From Curtobacterium flaccumfaciens (GTDB taxonomy: Bacteria; Actinomycetota; Actinomycetes; Actinomycetales; Microbacteriaceae), in contig NZ_JABMCF010000035.1 of the NCBI RefSeq assembly GCF_013359815.1, positions 359,617-423,616 of the forward strand: a stretch of DNA of 64,000 bases. Direction: 5' to 3'. A model generated the notes under the pieces. The model did no database searches and was not told where the DNA came from. It worked only from the letters and a program-made list of their open reading frames with translations. Position numbers and translations under genes: made by a program. Each line of letters opens with the position of its first letter. Position 1 is the stretch's first letter. Shown here piece after piece: positions 8,610-15,625 of this stretch.

Positions 8610-9935
8610 ATGACCATCACCGCACCTGCCGAGCCGCAGACCGCGACCGACTCCGCGGGGTTCCCCGCGTGGTTCTCCCACGACCGGTTCGGCATGTTCA
8701 TCCACTGGGGGCTGTACGCCCTGCCGGCACGGCACGAGTGGGTGAAGAACCGCGAACGGATCACCGACGAGGACTACCAGAAGTACTTCGACCACTTCGA
8801 CCCGGACCTGTTCGACGCCGCGGACTGGGCACGTCGGGCACGGCAGGCGGGGATGAAGTACGTCGTCCTCACCACGAAGCACCACGAGGGCTTCTGCCTG
8901 TGGGACACCGCCCTGACCGACTACAAGTCCACGAACACCCCGTTCGGCCGTGACATCGTGCGCGAGTTCGTCGACGCCGTCCGTGCCGAAGGGCTGCGGG
9001 TCGGCTTCTACCACTCGCTCATCGACTGGCACCACCCGGACTTCACCGTCGACGGCGTGCACCCCCGGCGCGACGACTCGCCGGAGGAGATCGAGGCGTT
9101 CAACGAGGGCCGCGACATGTCGCGCTACCGCGAGTACCTCCACGGTCAGGTCGAGGAGCTGCTCACCGACTACGGGCAGATCGACTACCTGTTCTACGAC
9201 TTCTCGTACCGGGACAACGACCACGAGGACATCTGGGGCGGCAAGGGCCGGGACGAGTGGGGGTCCGAGGAGCTCATGGCGCTGACGAAGCGGCTGCAGC
9301 CCGGCATCATCGTGAACGACCGGCTCGACATCCCCGGTGACCTGGTCACCCCCGAGCAGTACCAGCCCGACAAGCCGATGGAGGTCGACGGCGTCCCGGT
9401 GCCGTGGGAGGCCTGCCAGACGCTGAACGGCTCGTGGGGCTACGACCGCGACAACCTGAACCTGAAGCCGGTCGACCTGCTCGTCCGCATGCTCGTCGAC
9501 GGCGTCTCGAACAACGGGAACATGCTGCTCAACATCGGCCCGACCGGTCGCGGTGAGTTCGACGGGGTCTCGCGGCAGACGCTCGACGGCATCGGGACGT
9601 GGATGCACCAGCACGCTCGCTCGGTGTACGGGGCGGGGCCGTCGCGGTTCGTCGCCCCGCGGAACACCGTCTACACGCAGAACGGCAACCGCCTGTACCT
9701 GCACCTGTTCGCGTGGCCGTTCGAGCACGTGCACCTGCCCGACCTCGCCGGCCGGGTGGCGTACGCGCAGCTGCTCAACGACGCATCGGAGATCCACTTC
9801 CGCGAGATCCCGCCGGGCACCCGGGCGCAGAACACCGGGCTCGGCGGCCAGCCCGCCGGCACGCTCACCCTGACGCTGCCCATCGTGCGACCCGACGTCG
9901 CCGTGCCCGTCGTCGAGCTGTTCCTGCGCGACTGA
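8610..9935 (+). CDS. Alpha-L-fucosidase, glycoside hydrolase family 29
   Basis: A 441-residue GH29 enzyme that releases L-fucose from fucosylated glycans. The N-terminal region carries the family signature RFGMFIHWGLYA (about residues 27-38), then YVVLTTKHHEGFCLWD (about 84-99) and the strand GQIDYLFYDFSY (about 189-200), whose aspartate is at the usual nucleophile position. No signal peptide is seen, so it acts in the cytoplasm on imported fucosides. The ATG at 8610 is preceded by AAAGGA at a rather long distance. The gene ends in a 1-base overlap with the mutarotase gene. Confidence 0.93.
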   Translation: MTITAPAEPQTATDSAGFPAWFSHDRFGMFIHWGLYALPARHEWVKNRERITDEDYQKYFDHFDPDLFDAADWARRARQAGMKYVVLTTKHHEGFCLWDTALTDYKSTNTPFGRDIVREFVDAVRAEGLRVGFYHSLIDWHHPDFTVDGVHPRRDDSPEEIEAFNEGRDMSRYREYLHGQVEELLTDYGQIDYLFYDFSYRDNDHEDIWGGKGRDEWGSEELMALTKRLQPGIIVNDRLDIPGDLVTPEQYQPDKPMEVDGVPVPWEACQTLNGSWGYDRDNLNLKPVDLLVRMLVDGVSNNGNMLLNIGPTGRGEFDGVSRQTLDGIGTWMHQHARSVYGAGPSRFVAPRNTVYTQNGNRLYLHLFAWPFEHVHLPDLAGRVAYAQLLNDASEIHFREIPPGTRAQNTGLGGQPAGTLTLTLPIVRPDVAVPVVELFLRD

Positions 9936-10279
9936 TGCAGCGGATCCTGACGCGGACGCGACTGCGGGCCGGGAACGAGGCGGCGTACGACGCCGTGCAC
10001 GCCTCGGTCCCGCCCGCGCTCGCGGCGCGACTGCGCGAGGCCGGCGTGCACGACTGGACGATCTGGCGGGACGGGCTCGACCTGGTCCACCTGATCGAGG
10101 TCGAGGACCACCGGGCGATGCGCCGGGCGCTCGCCGACGACCCGGTCAACGCCGAGTGGCAGGAGACGATCAACCCGCTGCTCGAGGCGGACGACGACTA
10201 CTCGGGCGACGACGACGGGGTCCCACGGGTCTGGTCGCTGGCGGACCAGGTGCACCACGCGGACCAGGTGGACCCGTGA
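9935..10279 (+). CDS. L-rhamnose/L-fucose mutarotase family protein (RhaM fold)
   Basis: A 114-residue protein of the DUF718/RhaM mutarotase family that interconverts sugar anomers. Family residues include the Tyr/His pair in AAYDAVH (about residues 16-22), DWTIWRDG (about 39-46) and the C-terminal WQETINPLL. In this locus it should supply the anomer of L-fucose needed by the following dehydrogenase. Its ATG overlaps the fucosidase stop codon (TGATG) and its own stop overlaps the next start (GTGA), so three genes are coupled. The C-terminal 25 residues are acidic and unusual for the family. Confidence 0.85.
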   Translation: MQRILTRTRLRAGNEAAYDAVHASVPPALAARLREAGVHDWTIWRDGLDLVHLIEVEDHRAMRRALADDPVNAEWQETINPLLEADDDYSGDDDGVPRVWSLADQVHHADQVDP

Positions 10280-11244
10280 CGGCCCTCGACCTGGACCTGG
10301 ACCTCGACCGCGGTCCGTTCTGGTTCGGCGGGGCCGGCATCGGCAACCTGCTCCGTCCGGTGTCCGACGACGACGCCCGCGCTACGGTCGACGCCGCGTG
10401 GGACGCCGGGGTCCGCGGGTTCGACACCGCCCCGCACTACGGCCTGGGCCTGTCCGAACGGCGGCTCGGGGCGGCGCTCGCCGGACGCCCCCGGAGGGAG
10501 TTCCTCATGTCGACGAAGGTCGGGCGGGTGCTCGTGCCCGGGCGCGGTGACGGCGACGACCTGGCGTCCGGGGGCTTCGCGGTGCCGGACGACACCGTGC
10601 GGCAGTGGGACCCGTCGCCGTTGGGCGTGCGCCGCTCGCTCGACGAGTCGCTCGGCCGGCTCGGGCTCGACCACGTCGACGTCGCCTACCTGCACGACCC
10701 GGACGTGTACTCACTCACCGACGGTCTGACCCAGGCGCTGCCGACGCTCGCCGAGCTCCGCGACGAGGGCGTCGTGCGGGCGGTCGGCGTCGGGTCGAAC
10801 TCCGTCGAGGCGCTGTCGGCGGCCGTCGACACCGGGCTCTGCGACGTCGTCATGCTCGCCGGGCGGTACACCCTGCTCGAGCAACCGGCGGCGGCGCTCG
10901 TCGACCGGTGTGCGTCGCTGGGCGTCGCGGTCGTGGCGGTCGGGGTCTACAACTCGGGGCTGCTCGGGCAGGAGCGCCCTTCGGCGGGTGCGACCTACGA
11001 CTACGCCGAGGCCTCCGCGCAGCTGCTCGCGCGGGCGAATTCCATCGCCGACGTCTGCGAGCGCCACGGGGTCACGCTGCCCGAGGCCGCGCTGGCGTTC
11101 CCGCGTCGGGCCCCGGCGGTCGCGGCGATCGCCCTCGGGGTGCAGTCCGCCGACCAGGTGCGCTCGAACGTCGCCCGGGCCGCCGCCGTCGTGCCCGAGG
11201 CGCTCTGGGACGACCTGCGTGCAGCGGGCCTGCTCGCGATGTGA
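10276..11244 (+). CDS. Aldo/keto reductase, probable L-fucose dehydrogenase
   Basis: A 322-residue aldo/keto reductase expected to oxidise L-fucose to L-fuconolactone with NAD(P)+ (EC 1.1.1.122 type). The catalytic tetrad is visible: Asp50 and Tyr55 in FDTAPHYG, Lys in STKVGR and His in YLHDPD. The GTG start at 10276 overlaps the mutarotase stop. The enzyme falls in the AKR branch that includes D-threo-aldose and L-fucose dehydrogenases. It is the last gene of the plus-strand fucose operon and is followed by a strong hairpin. Confidence 0.87.
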   Translation: MTALDLDLDLDRGPFWFGGAGIGNLLRPVSDDDARATVDAAWDAGVRGFDTAPHYGLGLSERRLGAALAGRPRREFLMSTKVGRVLVPGRGDGDDLASGGFAVPDDTVRQWDPSPLGVRRSLDESLGRLGLDHVDVAYLHDPDVYSLTDGLTQALPTLAELRDEGVVRAVGVGSNSVEALSAAVDTGLCDVVMLAGRYTLLEQPAAALVDRCASLGVAVVAVGVYNSGLLGQERPSAGATYDYAEASAQLLARANSIADVCERHGVTLPEAALAFPRRAPAVAAIALGVQSADQVRSNVARAAAVVPEALWDDLRAAGLLAM

Positions 11245-11259
11245 CGCCACGTACGACGA

Positions 11260-11301
11260 AAGTCACCCCGAACCACGCGTCTGCGTGGTTCGGGGTGACT
11301 T
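11260..11301. terminator. Bidirectional terminator hairpin
   Basis: Nineteen-bp perfect arms (11260-11278 and 11283-11301) enclose a 4-base loop GTCT. The outer arms begin AA and end TT, so transcription in either direction gives a short A/U flank. It lies between convergent genes and probably terminates both. Confidence 0.85.
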
Positions 11302-11337
11302 CGGTGGTGCGCCGGTCGGACCGGCAACACGTGGTGC

Positions 11338-11613
11338 CTAGCGGCGCGAACCGCGGCCGGCGACGCGCGTGTAGATGAACAGCACGATGATGGCGCCGAT
11401 GATCGAGCCGATGATGCCGGCGGGCTGGAAGAAGCCGTCGTTCCCGTCGTGGTTGAAGATCAGGTAGCCGAGGAACCCGCCGACGAACGAGCCGACGATG
11501 CCCAGGACGATCGTCATGAGGATGCCGATGTTCTGCTTGCCGGGGATGATGAGCCGGGCGAGAGCGCCGGCGATGAGTCCGATGATGATCAAGCTGATGA
11601 TGAGACCGAGCAC
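11338..11613 (-). CDS. GlsB/YeaQ/YmgE-family small membrane protein
   Basis: A 91-residue protein with three hydrophobic helices and glycine-rich packing motifs (GILMTIVLGIVGSFVGGFLG in the middle). It matches the transglycosylase-associated / GlsB stress-response membrane family. The molecular function of the family is poorly defined; members are often stress-induced. The GTG start at 11613 is preceded by GAGGAGG. It stands alone, convergent with the fucose operon and separated from it by a strong hairpin. It has no visible link to fucose metabolism. Confidence 0.85.
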   Translation of the reverse strand: MLGLIISLIIIGLIAGALARLIIPGKQNIGILMTIVLGIVGSFVGGFLGYLIFNHDGNDGFFQPAGIIGSIIGAIIVLFIYTRVAGRGSRR

Positions 11614-11709
11614 GGTGTCCTCCTCGTGGGTGCGGTTGCCGCGGCATGGTTGCCGGAGTCAGGGCCGAGGACCGACACAACTCCGAGGTTCCTGGGAGGA
11701 TTGTCGGGT

Positions 11710-12387
11710 TCAGTCGAGGGAGCGCCGCAACCAGCGCTCGACACCTTCGACGTGGGACACGACGAGGGCCTGCACGAGCTGCGGATCCCGGCGCCGGATG
11801 GCGTCGACGATGGCCGCGTGCTCGTCGAGCGTGCGCTGCACCGACCCGTTCTGCGTCAGTCCGCGCCACACCCGCACCCGCACCGTCTTGCTCGACAGGG
11901 CGTCGAGCAGCCCGGACAGGTACTGGTTGCCGCCGATGCCCGCGATGGTCGAGTGGAACAGCAGGTCGTGGGCGACGAGGTCCTCGACGCCGGTGTCCTC
12001 GCCGACGGACTGCATCAGGGTCGCGAGTTCGTCGATCTGCTGCTCCGTGGCACGGGCCGTCGCCAGGACGGCGGACGCCGGTTCCAGGATGCGGCGCACC
12101 TCGAGCAGGTCGACGAGCGACCGGTCGTGGTGCATGTCGACGACGAACGACACCGCCTCGAGCAGGACGCCCGGTTCGAGCGACGTCACGTAGGTGCCGT
12201 CGCCGCGTCGGACGTCGAGCACGCGGATCAGCTCGAGCGCCTTCACCGCTTCACGGAGGCTGTTGCGGGACAGCCCGAGCGACTCGCTCAGTTCCTTCTC
12301 GGGCGGGAGGCGCTGGCCGGGTTGGAGCTCGCCGCTCACGATCATCTGCTGGATGCGTGCGATCGCATCGTCGGTCAACGACGCCAC
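11710..12387 (-). CDS. GntR-family regulator with FCD domain (FadR type), probable fucose-locus regulator
   Basis: A 225-residue regulator. The N-terminal winged helix-turn-helix contains LPPEKELSESLGLSRNSLRE (about residues 27-46), and the C-terminal FCD effector domain carries the metal-binding pattern DLLFHSTIAG followed by two further histidines (DEHAAI, VVSHVEG). It lies inside the fucose gene set, next to the SDR-FAH-lactonase genes on the same strand. Three short palindromes of ACATCGGATGT type precede the fucose transcription units. A sugar-acid such as fuconate or keto-deoxy-fuconate is a plausible effector, by inference. The GTG start at 12387 has AGGAGGTGG upstream. Confidence 0.9.
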   Translation of the reverse strand: MASLTDDAIARIQQMIVSGELQPGQRLPPEKELSESLGLSRNSLREAVKALELIRVLDVRRGDGTYVTSLEPGVLLEAVSFVVDMHHDRSLVDLLEVRRILEPASAVLATARATEQQIDELATLMQSVGEDTGVEDLVAHDLLFHSTIAGIGGNQYLSGLLDALSSKTVRVRVWRGLTQNGSVQRTLDEHAAIVDAIRRRDPQLVQALVVSHVEGVERWLRRSLD

Positions 12388-12487
12388 GTCACCACCTCCT
12401 GTGGACCCGGCCGCGTGCGCGACGGGACGTCCCGACGATACCCGGGACGGGCCTCCAGGCCGGTGCGGCGGAGCCGCGGGACGACCA

Positions 12488-13273
12488 TCAGGCCGGCCGC
12501 AGCCGGAGTGCCTGCATCCCGCCGTCGACCGCCAGCTCGACGCCCGTCGTCGACCGGGCGAGCGGGCTCGTCAGGTAGGCGACCGCCTCGGCGACCTCCG
12601 CCGCCTGCACCAGACGTCCGTGCGGCTGGCGTGCCTCGAGTGCGGCGCGTTCGGCGGCCGGGTCGTCCGCGGACGACAGGAGTCGCGCGATCCACGGGGT
12701 GTCGGCGGTGCCGGGGTTGACGGCGTTGACGCGGATGCCCTCGCGGACGTGGTCGGCGGCCATCGCGCGGGTGAGTGCGGAGATCGCCCCCTTCGTGGCG
12801 GAGTAGAGCGCCCGCTGGGGCAGCCCGGCGGTGGCCGCGACGGAGCACGTGTTGACGATGCTCGCGCTGTCCGACGCTCGGAGGTGGGGGAGTGCGGCGC
12901 GGGACAGGCGCACGGCGCCGAGCACGTTGACCTCGTACACGCGGCGCCACTCGTCGTCGGTGTTGTCCTCGACCGTCCCCTGGGCGCCGATGCCGGCGTT
13001 GTTCACGAGCACGTCGAGACCGCCGAGCTGGTCGACGGCCGACGCGACGGCGGCACGGACGGACTCGTCGGACGACACGTCGCAGGTGACGGAGACGAGT
13101 CCCTCGGCGGCGGACGGCTGCAGGTCGAGCACGGCGACCGCTGCGCCGCGCTCCTGCAGTGCGGCCGCGATGGCCGCGCCGATGCCGGAGGCGCCGCCGG
13201 TGACGATCGCGCGGAGACCCGCGTGGGTGCCGGGCGTCCCCGTCGTGCCGGTCTGGGCGGTCGTGTCGTCCAT
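12488..13273 (-). CDS. SDR dehydrogenase, probable 2-keto-3-deoxy-L-fuconate dehydrogenase
   Basis: A 261-residue short-chain dehydrogenase/reductase. The cofactor motif TGGASGIG is near residue 25, NNAG near 85, and the catalytic Ser and YSATK pair near 134-152. In the non-phosphorylating L-fucose pathway an SDR enzyme oxidises 2-keto-3-deoxy-L-fuconate to the 2,4-diketo acid. The gene is coupled (1-base overlap of stop and start, TGATG) to the FAH-family hydrolase that would cleave that product. The longer reading frame upstream is the shadow of the hydrolase gene. The substrate is inferred from the pathway. Confidence 0.88.
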   Translation of the reverse strand: MDDTTAQTGTTGTPGTHAGLRAIVTGGASGIGAAIAAALQERGAAVAVLDLQPSAAEGLVSVTCDVSSDESVRAAVASAVDQLGGLDVLVNNAGIGAQGTVEDNTDDEWRRVYEVNVLGAVRLSRAALPHLRASDSASIVNTCSVAATAGLPQRALYSATKGAISALTRAMAADHVREGIRVNAVNPGTADTPWIARLLSSADDPAAERAALEARQPHGRLVQAAEVAEAVAYLTSPLARSTTGVELAVDGGMQALRLRPA

Positions 13274-14121
13274 CAGGCTGCTCCCACTGTCTGGCGCTGC
13301 GAGCCGAGCCCGTCGGCGGTGAGCTCGACCACGTCGCCGGGCTGCAGGTACGGCGCGTGTCCGGCCAGGGCGACCCCGGCCGGGGTGCCGGTGCTGATGA
13401 CGTCGCCCGGGTACAGCACCATGAACTGCGACAGGTACCGGACGATCTCGACGGGTCGGAAGATCATGTCGGCGGTGGTGCCGTCCTGCCGCACCTCGCC
13501 GTTGACGGCGAGCCGGAGTGCGAGCGCCGCCGGGTCGACCTGGTCGGGGGTGACCAGCCACGGGCCGAGCGGGTTGAACGTCTCGCAGGACTTCCCCTTG
13601 TCCCACTGCCCGCCGCGCTCGAGCTGGAATGCCCGTTCGGAGACGTCGTTGGCGATGGCGTAGCCGGCGATGCAGGCGCTCGCGGCCTCGTCGGAGTCGC
13701 AGTAGCGGGCGGTCTGCCCGATGACGACGGCGAGTTCGATCTCCCAGTCGGTCTTCTCGCTGCCGCGGGGGATCAGGACCTCGTCGTCCGGGCCGATCAC
13801 CGTCATCGGGTCCTTCATGAACACGATCGGCTCGGTCGGGATCTCGGCGCCGGTCTCGGCGGCGTGGTCGCGGTAGTTCAGGCCGATGCAGACGACCTTG
13901 CCGGGACGGGCCACCGGTGCTCCGCGGCGGAGACCCTCGGCGTCGGGCAGCGCTCGGAGGTCTCCGGCGCTCCGCGCGTGCTGGACGCGGGCGACCGGGT
14001 CGGACGCCAGGAAGGCCCCGCCGATGTCGGTCGTGATCGGGCGGAGGTCGAGGACCTCGCCGTCGGTGTCGACCGCGACGGGGATCTCGCCGCCCGCGGG
14101 GCCGAGTCGTGCGAACTGCAT
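13273..14121 (-). CDS. FAH-family hydrolase, probable 2,4-diketo-3-deoxy-L-fuconate hydrolase
   Basis: A 282-residue fumarylacetoacetate hydrolase family enzyme. Core motifs are CIGLNYRDHAAE (near residue 79), the metal-binding glutamates in WEIELAVVIG (near 126) and the aspartate in AIANDVSER (near 155), then STGTPAGV near the C-terminus. In the oxidative L-fucose route this step yields pyruvate and L-lactate. It is first in the minus-strand unit with the SDR and probably the GntR gene, and has its own promoter (-35 at 14189-14184, -10 at 14166-14161) overlapped by an operator palindrome. A ribosome-binding site GAGCGAGGAA precedes the ATG. Confidence 0.88.
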   Translation of the reverse strand: MQFARLGPAGGEIPVAVDTDGEVLDLRPITTDIGGAFLASDPVARVQHARSAGDLRALPDAEGLRRGAPVARPGKVVCIGLNYRDHAAETGAEIPTEPIVFMKDPMTVIGPDDEVLIPRGSEKTDWEIELAVVIGQTARYCDSDEAASACIAGYAIANDVSERAFQLERGGQWDKGKSCETFNPLGPWLVTPDQVDPAALALRLAVNGEVRQDGTTADMIFRPVEIVRYLSQFMVLYPGDVISTGTPAGVALAGHAPYLQPGDVVELTADGLGSQRQTVGAA

Positions 14122-14157
14122 CGTTCCTCGCTCTCCGGCTGCACCGGCGCAACCAGA

Positions 14158-14189
14158 GACATCCTATGTCTGCTCCGGGTTGCCGACAA
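14158..14189 (-). promoter_or_regulatory. Promoter and operator for the FAH-SDR unit
   Basis: On the minus strand a -35 TTGTCG (14189-14184) and a -10 TAGGAT (14166-14161) are spaced by 17 bp. The palindrome GACAT-CCT-ATGTC (14158-14170) covers the -10. It resembles the perfect ACATCGGATGT at 3916-3926. The promoter lies in the 3' end of the lactonase gene, so the FAH unit can be expressed both from here and by read-through. Confidence 0.68.
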
Positions 14190-15138
14190 GGTCGTCGGTG
14201 CTGAGGGTCCTTCCATGCAGGTACGTGCGCTCCGCCGTCCCGCTCAGCACCGACTGCCGTTCGTCCGCGGTCAGGTCGGCCAGCGCGTCGGTGGTCCGCC
14301 GCACCACGTCGTCGTAGGTCGTGGCGAGCGTCGAGACGGGCCAGTCCGACCCGAACAGCGACCGGTCCGGGCCGAACCGCTCGACCACCGCACGGACGTA
14401 CCGGTCGACGGGCTGCCGTCGCCACTCCGGTCCGGCCTCGGTGAACAGTCCGGACACCTTGCAGGCCACGTTCGGACGCGCGGCGAAGTCGTCGATCCGG
14501 CTCACCCACCCGGGATCCCCACCCGCGATGTCGGGTTTGCCGGCGTGGTCGAGGACGAACGATCCCTCGGGCACGGCGTCGAGCAGCGCGAGGGCAGCGC
14601 GGTGCTCACGCGCTCGGACGAGCACGTCGAACACCAGGCCGGCGGCGGCCACCGCACGGACCCCGCGAACGACCTCGGGGCGGGCGAGCCAGTCCGGGTC
14701 CGGTTCGTCGTGCGCCTGGTGGCGGATGCCGACCAGGCGGGTGCTGGCCGGCCGATTGCCCACCAGCTGGCGGCTGGCCGGCCGATTGCCCGCCAGCCGG
14801 CTGCTGGCCGGCCGATTGCCGGCCAGCCGGCTGCTGGCCGGCCGGTCCCCGCCGGACCCCGCGATCAGTGCGGCGATCCGGTCGACGACGTCCGGGGCGG
14901 TCAGGTCCACCCAGCCGACGACCCCGGCGACCGGCTCGGGCTGCTCGAGCAGCCAGGCGGTCTCGCCGGGGTCGTGCACGGCCTGCACGACGATCGTCCG
15001 GGTGACGGCGAGACTCCGGGTGGCGGCGCGGAGGTCGTCCACGTCGAACCGGCGGCGGATCGGAGCGACCGAGTCGTCCATCCAGGGGTACGGCCGGTCG
15101 GCGGGATCCCAGAGGTGGTGGTGAGCGTCGATGATCAC
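14164..15138 (-). CDS. Amidohydrolase-family L-fuconolactonase
   Basis: A 324-residue TIM-barrel metal-dependent hydrolase of the COG3618 lactonase group, expected to open L-fuconolactone to L-fuconate. The N-terminal IIDAHHHLWDP gives the H-x-H metal motif, FVLDHAGKPD (near residue 190) another histidine, and SDWPVS near 268 the catalytic aspartate. The GTG start at 15138 directly precedes IIDAHHH. Uniquely, residues 97-136 are four tandem decapeptides of the form GNRPASSRLA, inserted just before the conserved GIRHQ segment. They come from a 30-bp DNA repeat. Whether the loop affects activity is unknown. Confidence 0.87.
   Translation of the reverse strand: MIIDAHHHLWDPADRPYPWMDDSVAPIRRRFDVDDLRAATRSLAVTRTIVVQAVHDPGETAWLLEQPEPVAGVVGWVDLTAPDVVDRIAALIAGSGGDRPASSRLAGNRPASSRLAGNRPASRQLVGNRPASTRLVGIRHQAHDEPDPDWLARPEVVRGVRAVAAAGLVFDVLVRAREHRAALALLDAVPEGSFVLDHAGKPDIAGGDPGWVSRIDDFAARPNVACKVSGLFTEAGPEWRRQPVDRYVRAVVERFGPDRSLFGSDWPVSTLATTYDDVVRRTTDALADLTADERQSVLSGTAERTYLHGRTLSTDDLVGNPEQT
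14731..14850 (-). repeat. Four 30-bp tandem repeats inside the lactonase gene
   Basis: Units at 14731-14760, 14761-14790, 14791-14820 and 14821-14850 share the core TGGCCGGCCGATTGCC, with the last unit diverging at its end. Each encodes a decapeptide close to GNRPASSRLA on the minus strand. The repeat keeps frame and looks like a minisatellite expansion by slippage or unequal exchange. Confidence 0.95.
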
Positions 15139-15156
15139 GCGCTCATGATGCCCGAT

Positions 15157-15167
15157 TCATCCGATGT
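15157..15167 (-). promoter_or_regulatory. Putative GntR operator upstream of the lactonase gene
   Basis: The palindrome CATC-C-GATG (15158-15166) with flanking T on each side lies 19 bases upstream of the lactonase GTG. On the minus strand it reads ACATCGGATGA, differing by one base from the site in the fucose-operon promoter at 3916-3926. No convincing -10 is seen beside it. Confidence 0.6.
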
Positions 15168-15204
15168 CCGCTCGGGGTGCCGACGCGGCGATCTCTCGCG
15201 CTCA

Positions 15205-15242
15205 GCGGCACCTCACGCGCCACAGTGCCCGTGAGGTGTCGC
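15205..15242. terminator. Inverted repeat between mycoredoxin and lactonase genes
   Basis: Twelve-bp arms with one mismatch (15205-15216, 15231-15242) and a 14-base loop. It is placed to terminate the mycoredoxin transcript running leftwards. It lies upstream of the lactonase operator, so it could also insulate the fucose genes. Confidence 0.5.
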
Positions 15243-15274
15243 TGGGCGCGTGGAGTCGCAGCGGCCAGTGGCGA

Positions 15275-15544
15275 TCAGACGACCCCGGAGGCCTCGAGCT
15301 CTGCTCGCAGCTCGGCGTCCGACGGCTCGACGAAGTGCTTGCCGTTGGGCAGCACCACGACGGGGATGTTCTTCCGGCCGCTGATCGCCTCGGCACGGTC
15401 GGCCGCGGACAGGTCCTGCTCCACGTCGACGTACTCGTAGTCCACGCCGAGGGTGTCGAGCAGCGCCTTGGACCGACGGCAGTCGCGGCACCAGTCGGCA
15501 CCGAACATGGTCACGCGGTCGGGGGCAGTCGTCGCATCGCTCAT
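15275..15544 (-). CDS. Glutaredoxin-like protein, mycoredoxin type
   Basis: An 89-residue thioredoxin-fold protein with the redox motif WCRDC near residues 18-22 (CxxC), the cis-proline strand NIPVVVLPNG near 61-70 and no signal peptide. In actinobacteria such proteins reduce mixed disulfides with mycothiol or other protein disulfides. The ATG at 15544 is chosen over an upstream in-frame ATG because TACTCT (15556-15551) lies exactly 6 bases before it, the leaderless spacing seen repeatedly in this window. It is a single-gene unit. Confidence 0.85.
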   Translation of the reverse strand: MSDATTAPDRVTMFGADWCRDCRRSKALLDTLGVDYEYVDVEQDLSAADRAEAISGRKNIPVVVLPNGKHFVEPSDAELRAELEASGVV

Positions 15545-15625
15545 GTGCAGAGAGTACGTCGGAGCGCCCCCGGGCATTCCCGGAGCGCCGCCGGACCCGC
15601 GCCCCGCTCACCCTACGATTGGCAC

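Noticed and set aside
14731..14850. CRISPR array
   Set aside because: The 30-bp units are directly adjacent with no spacers and encode an in-frame peptide repeat.
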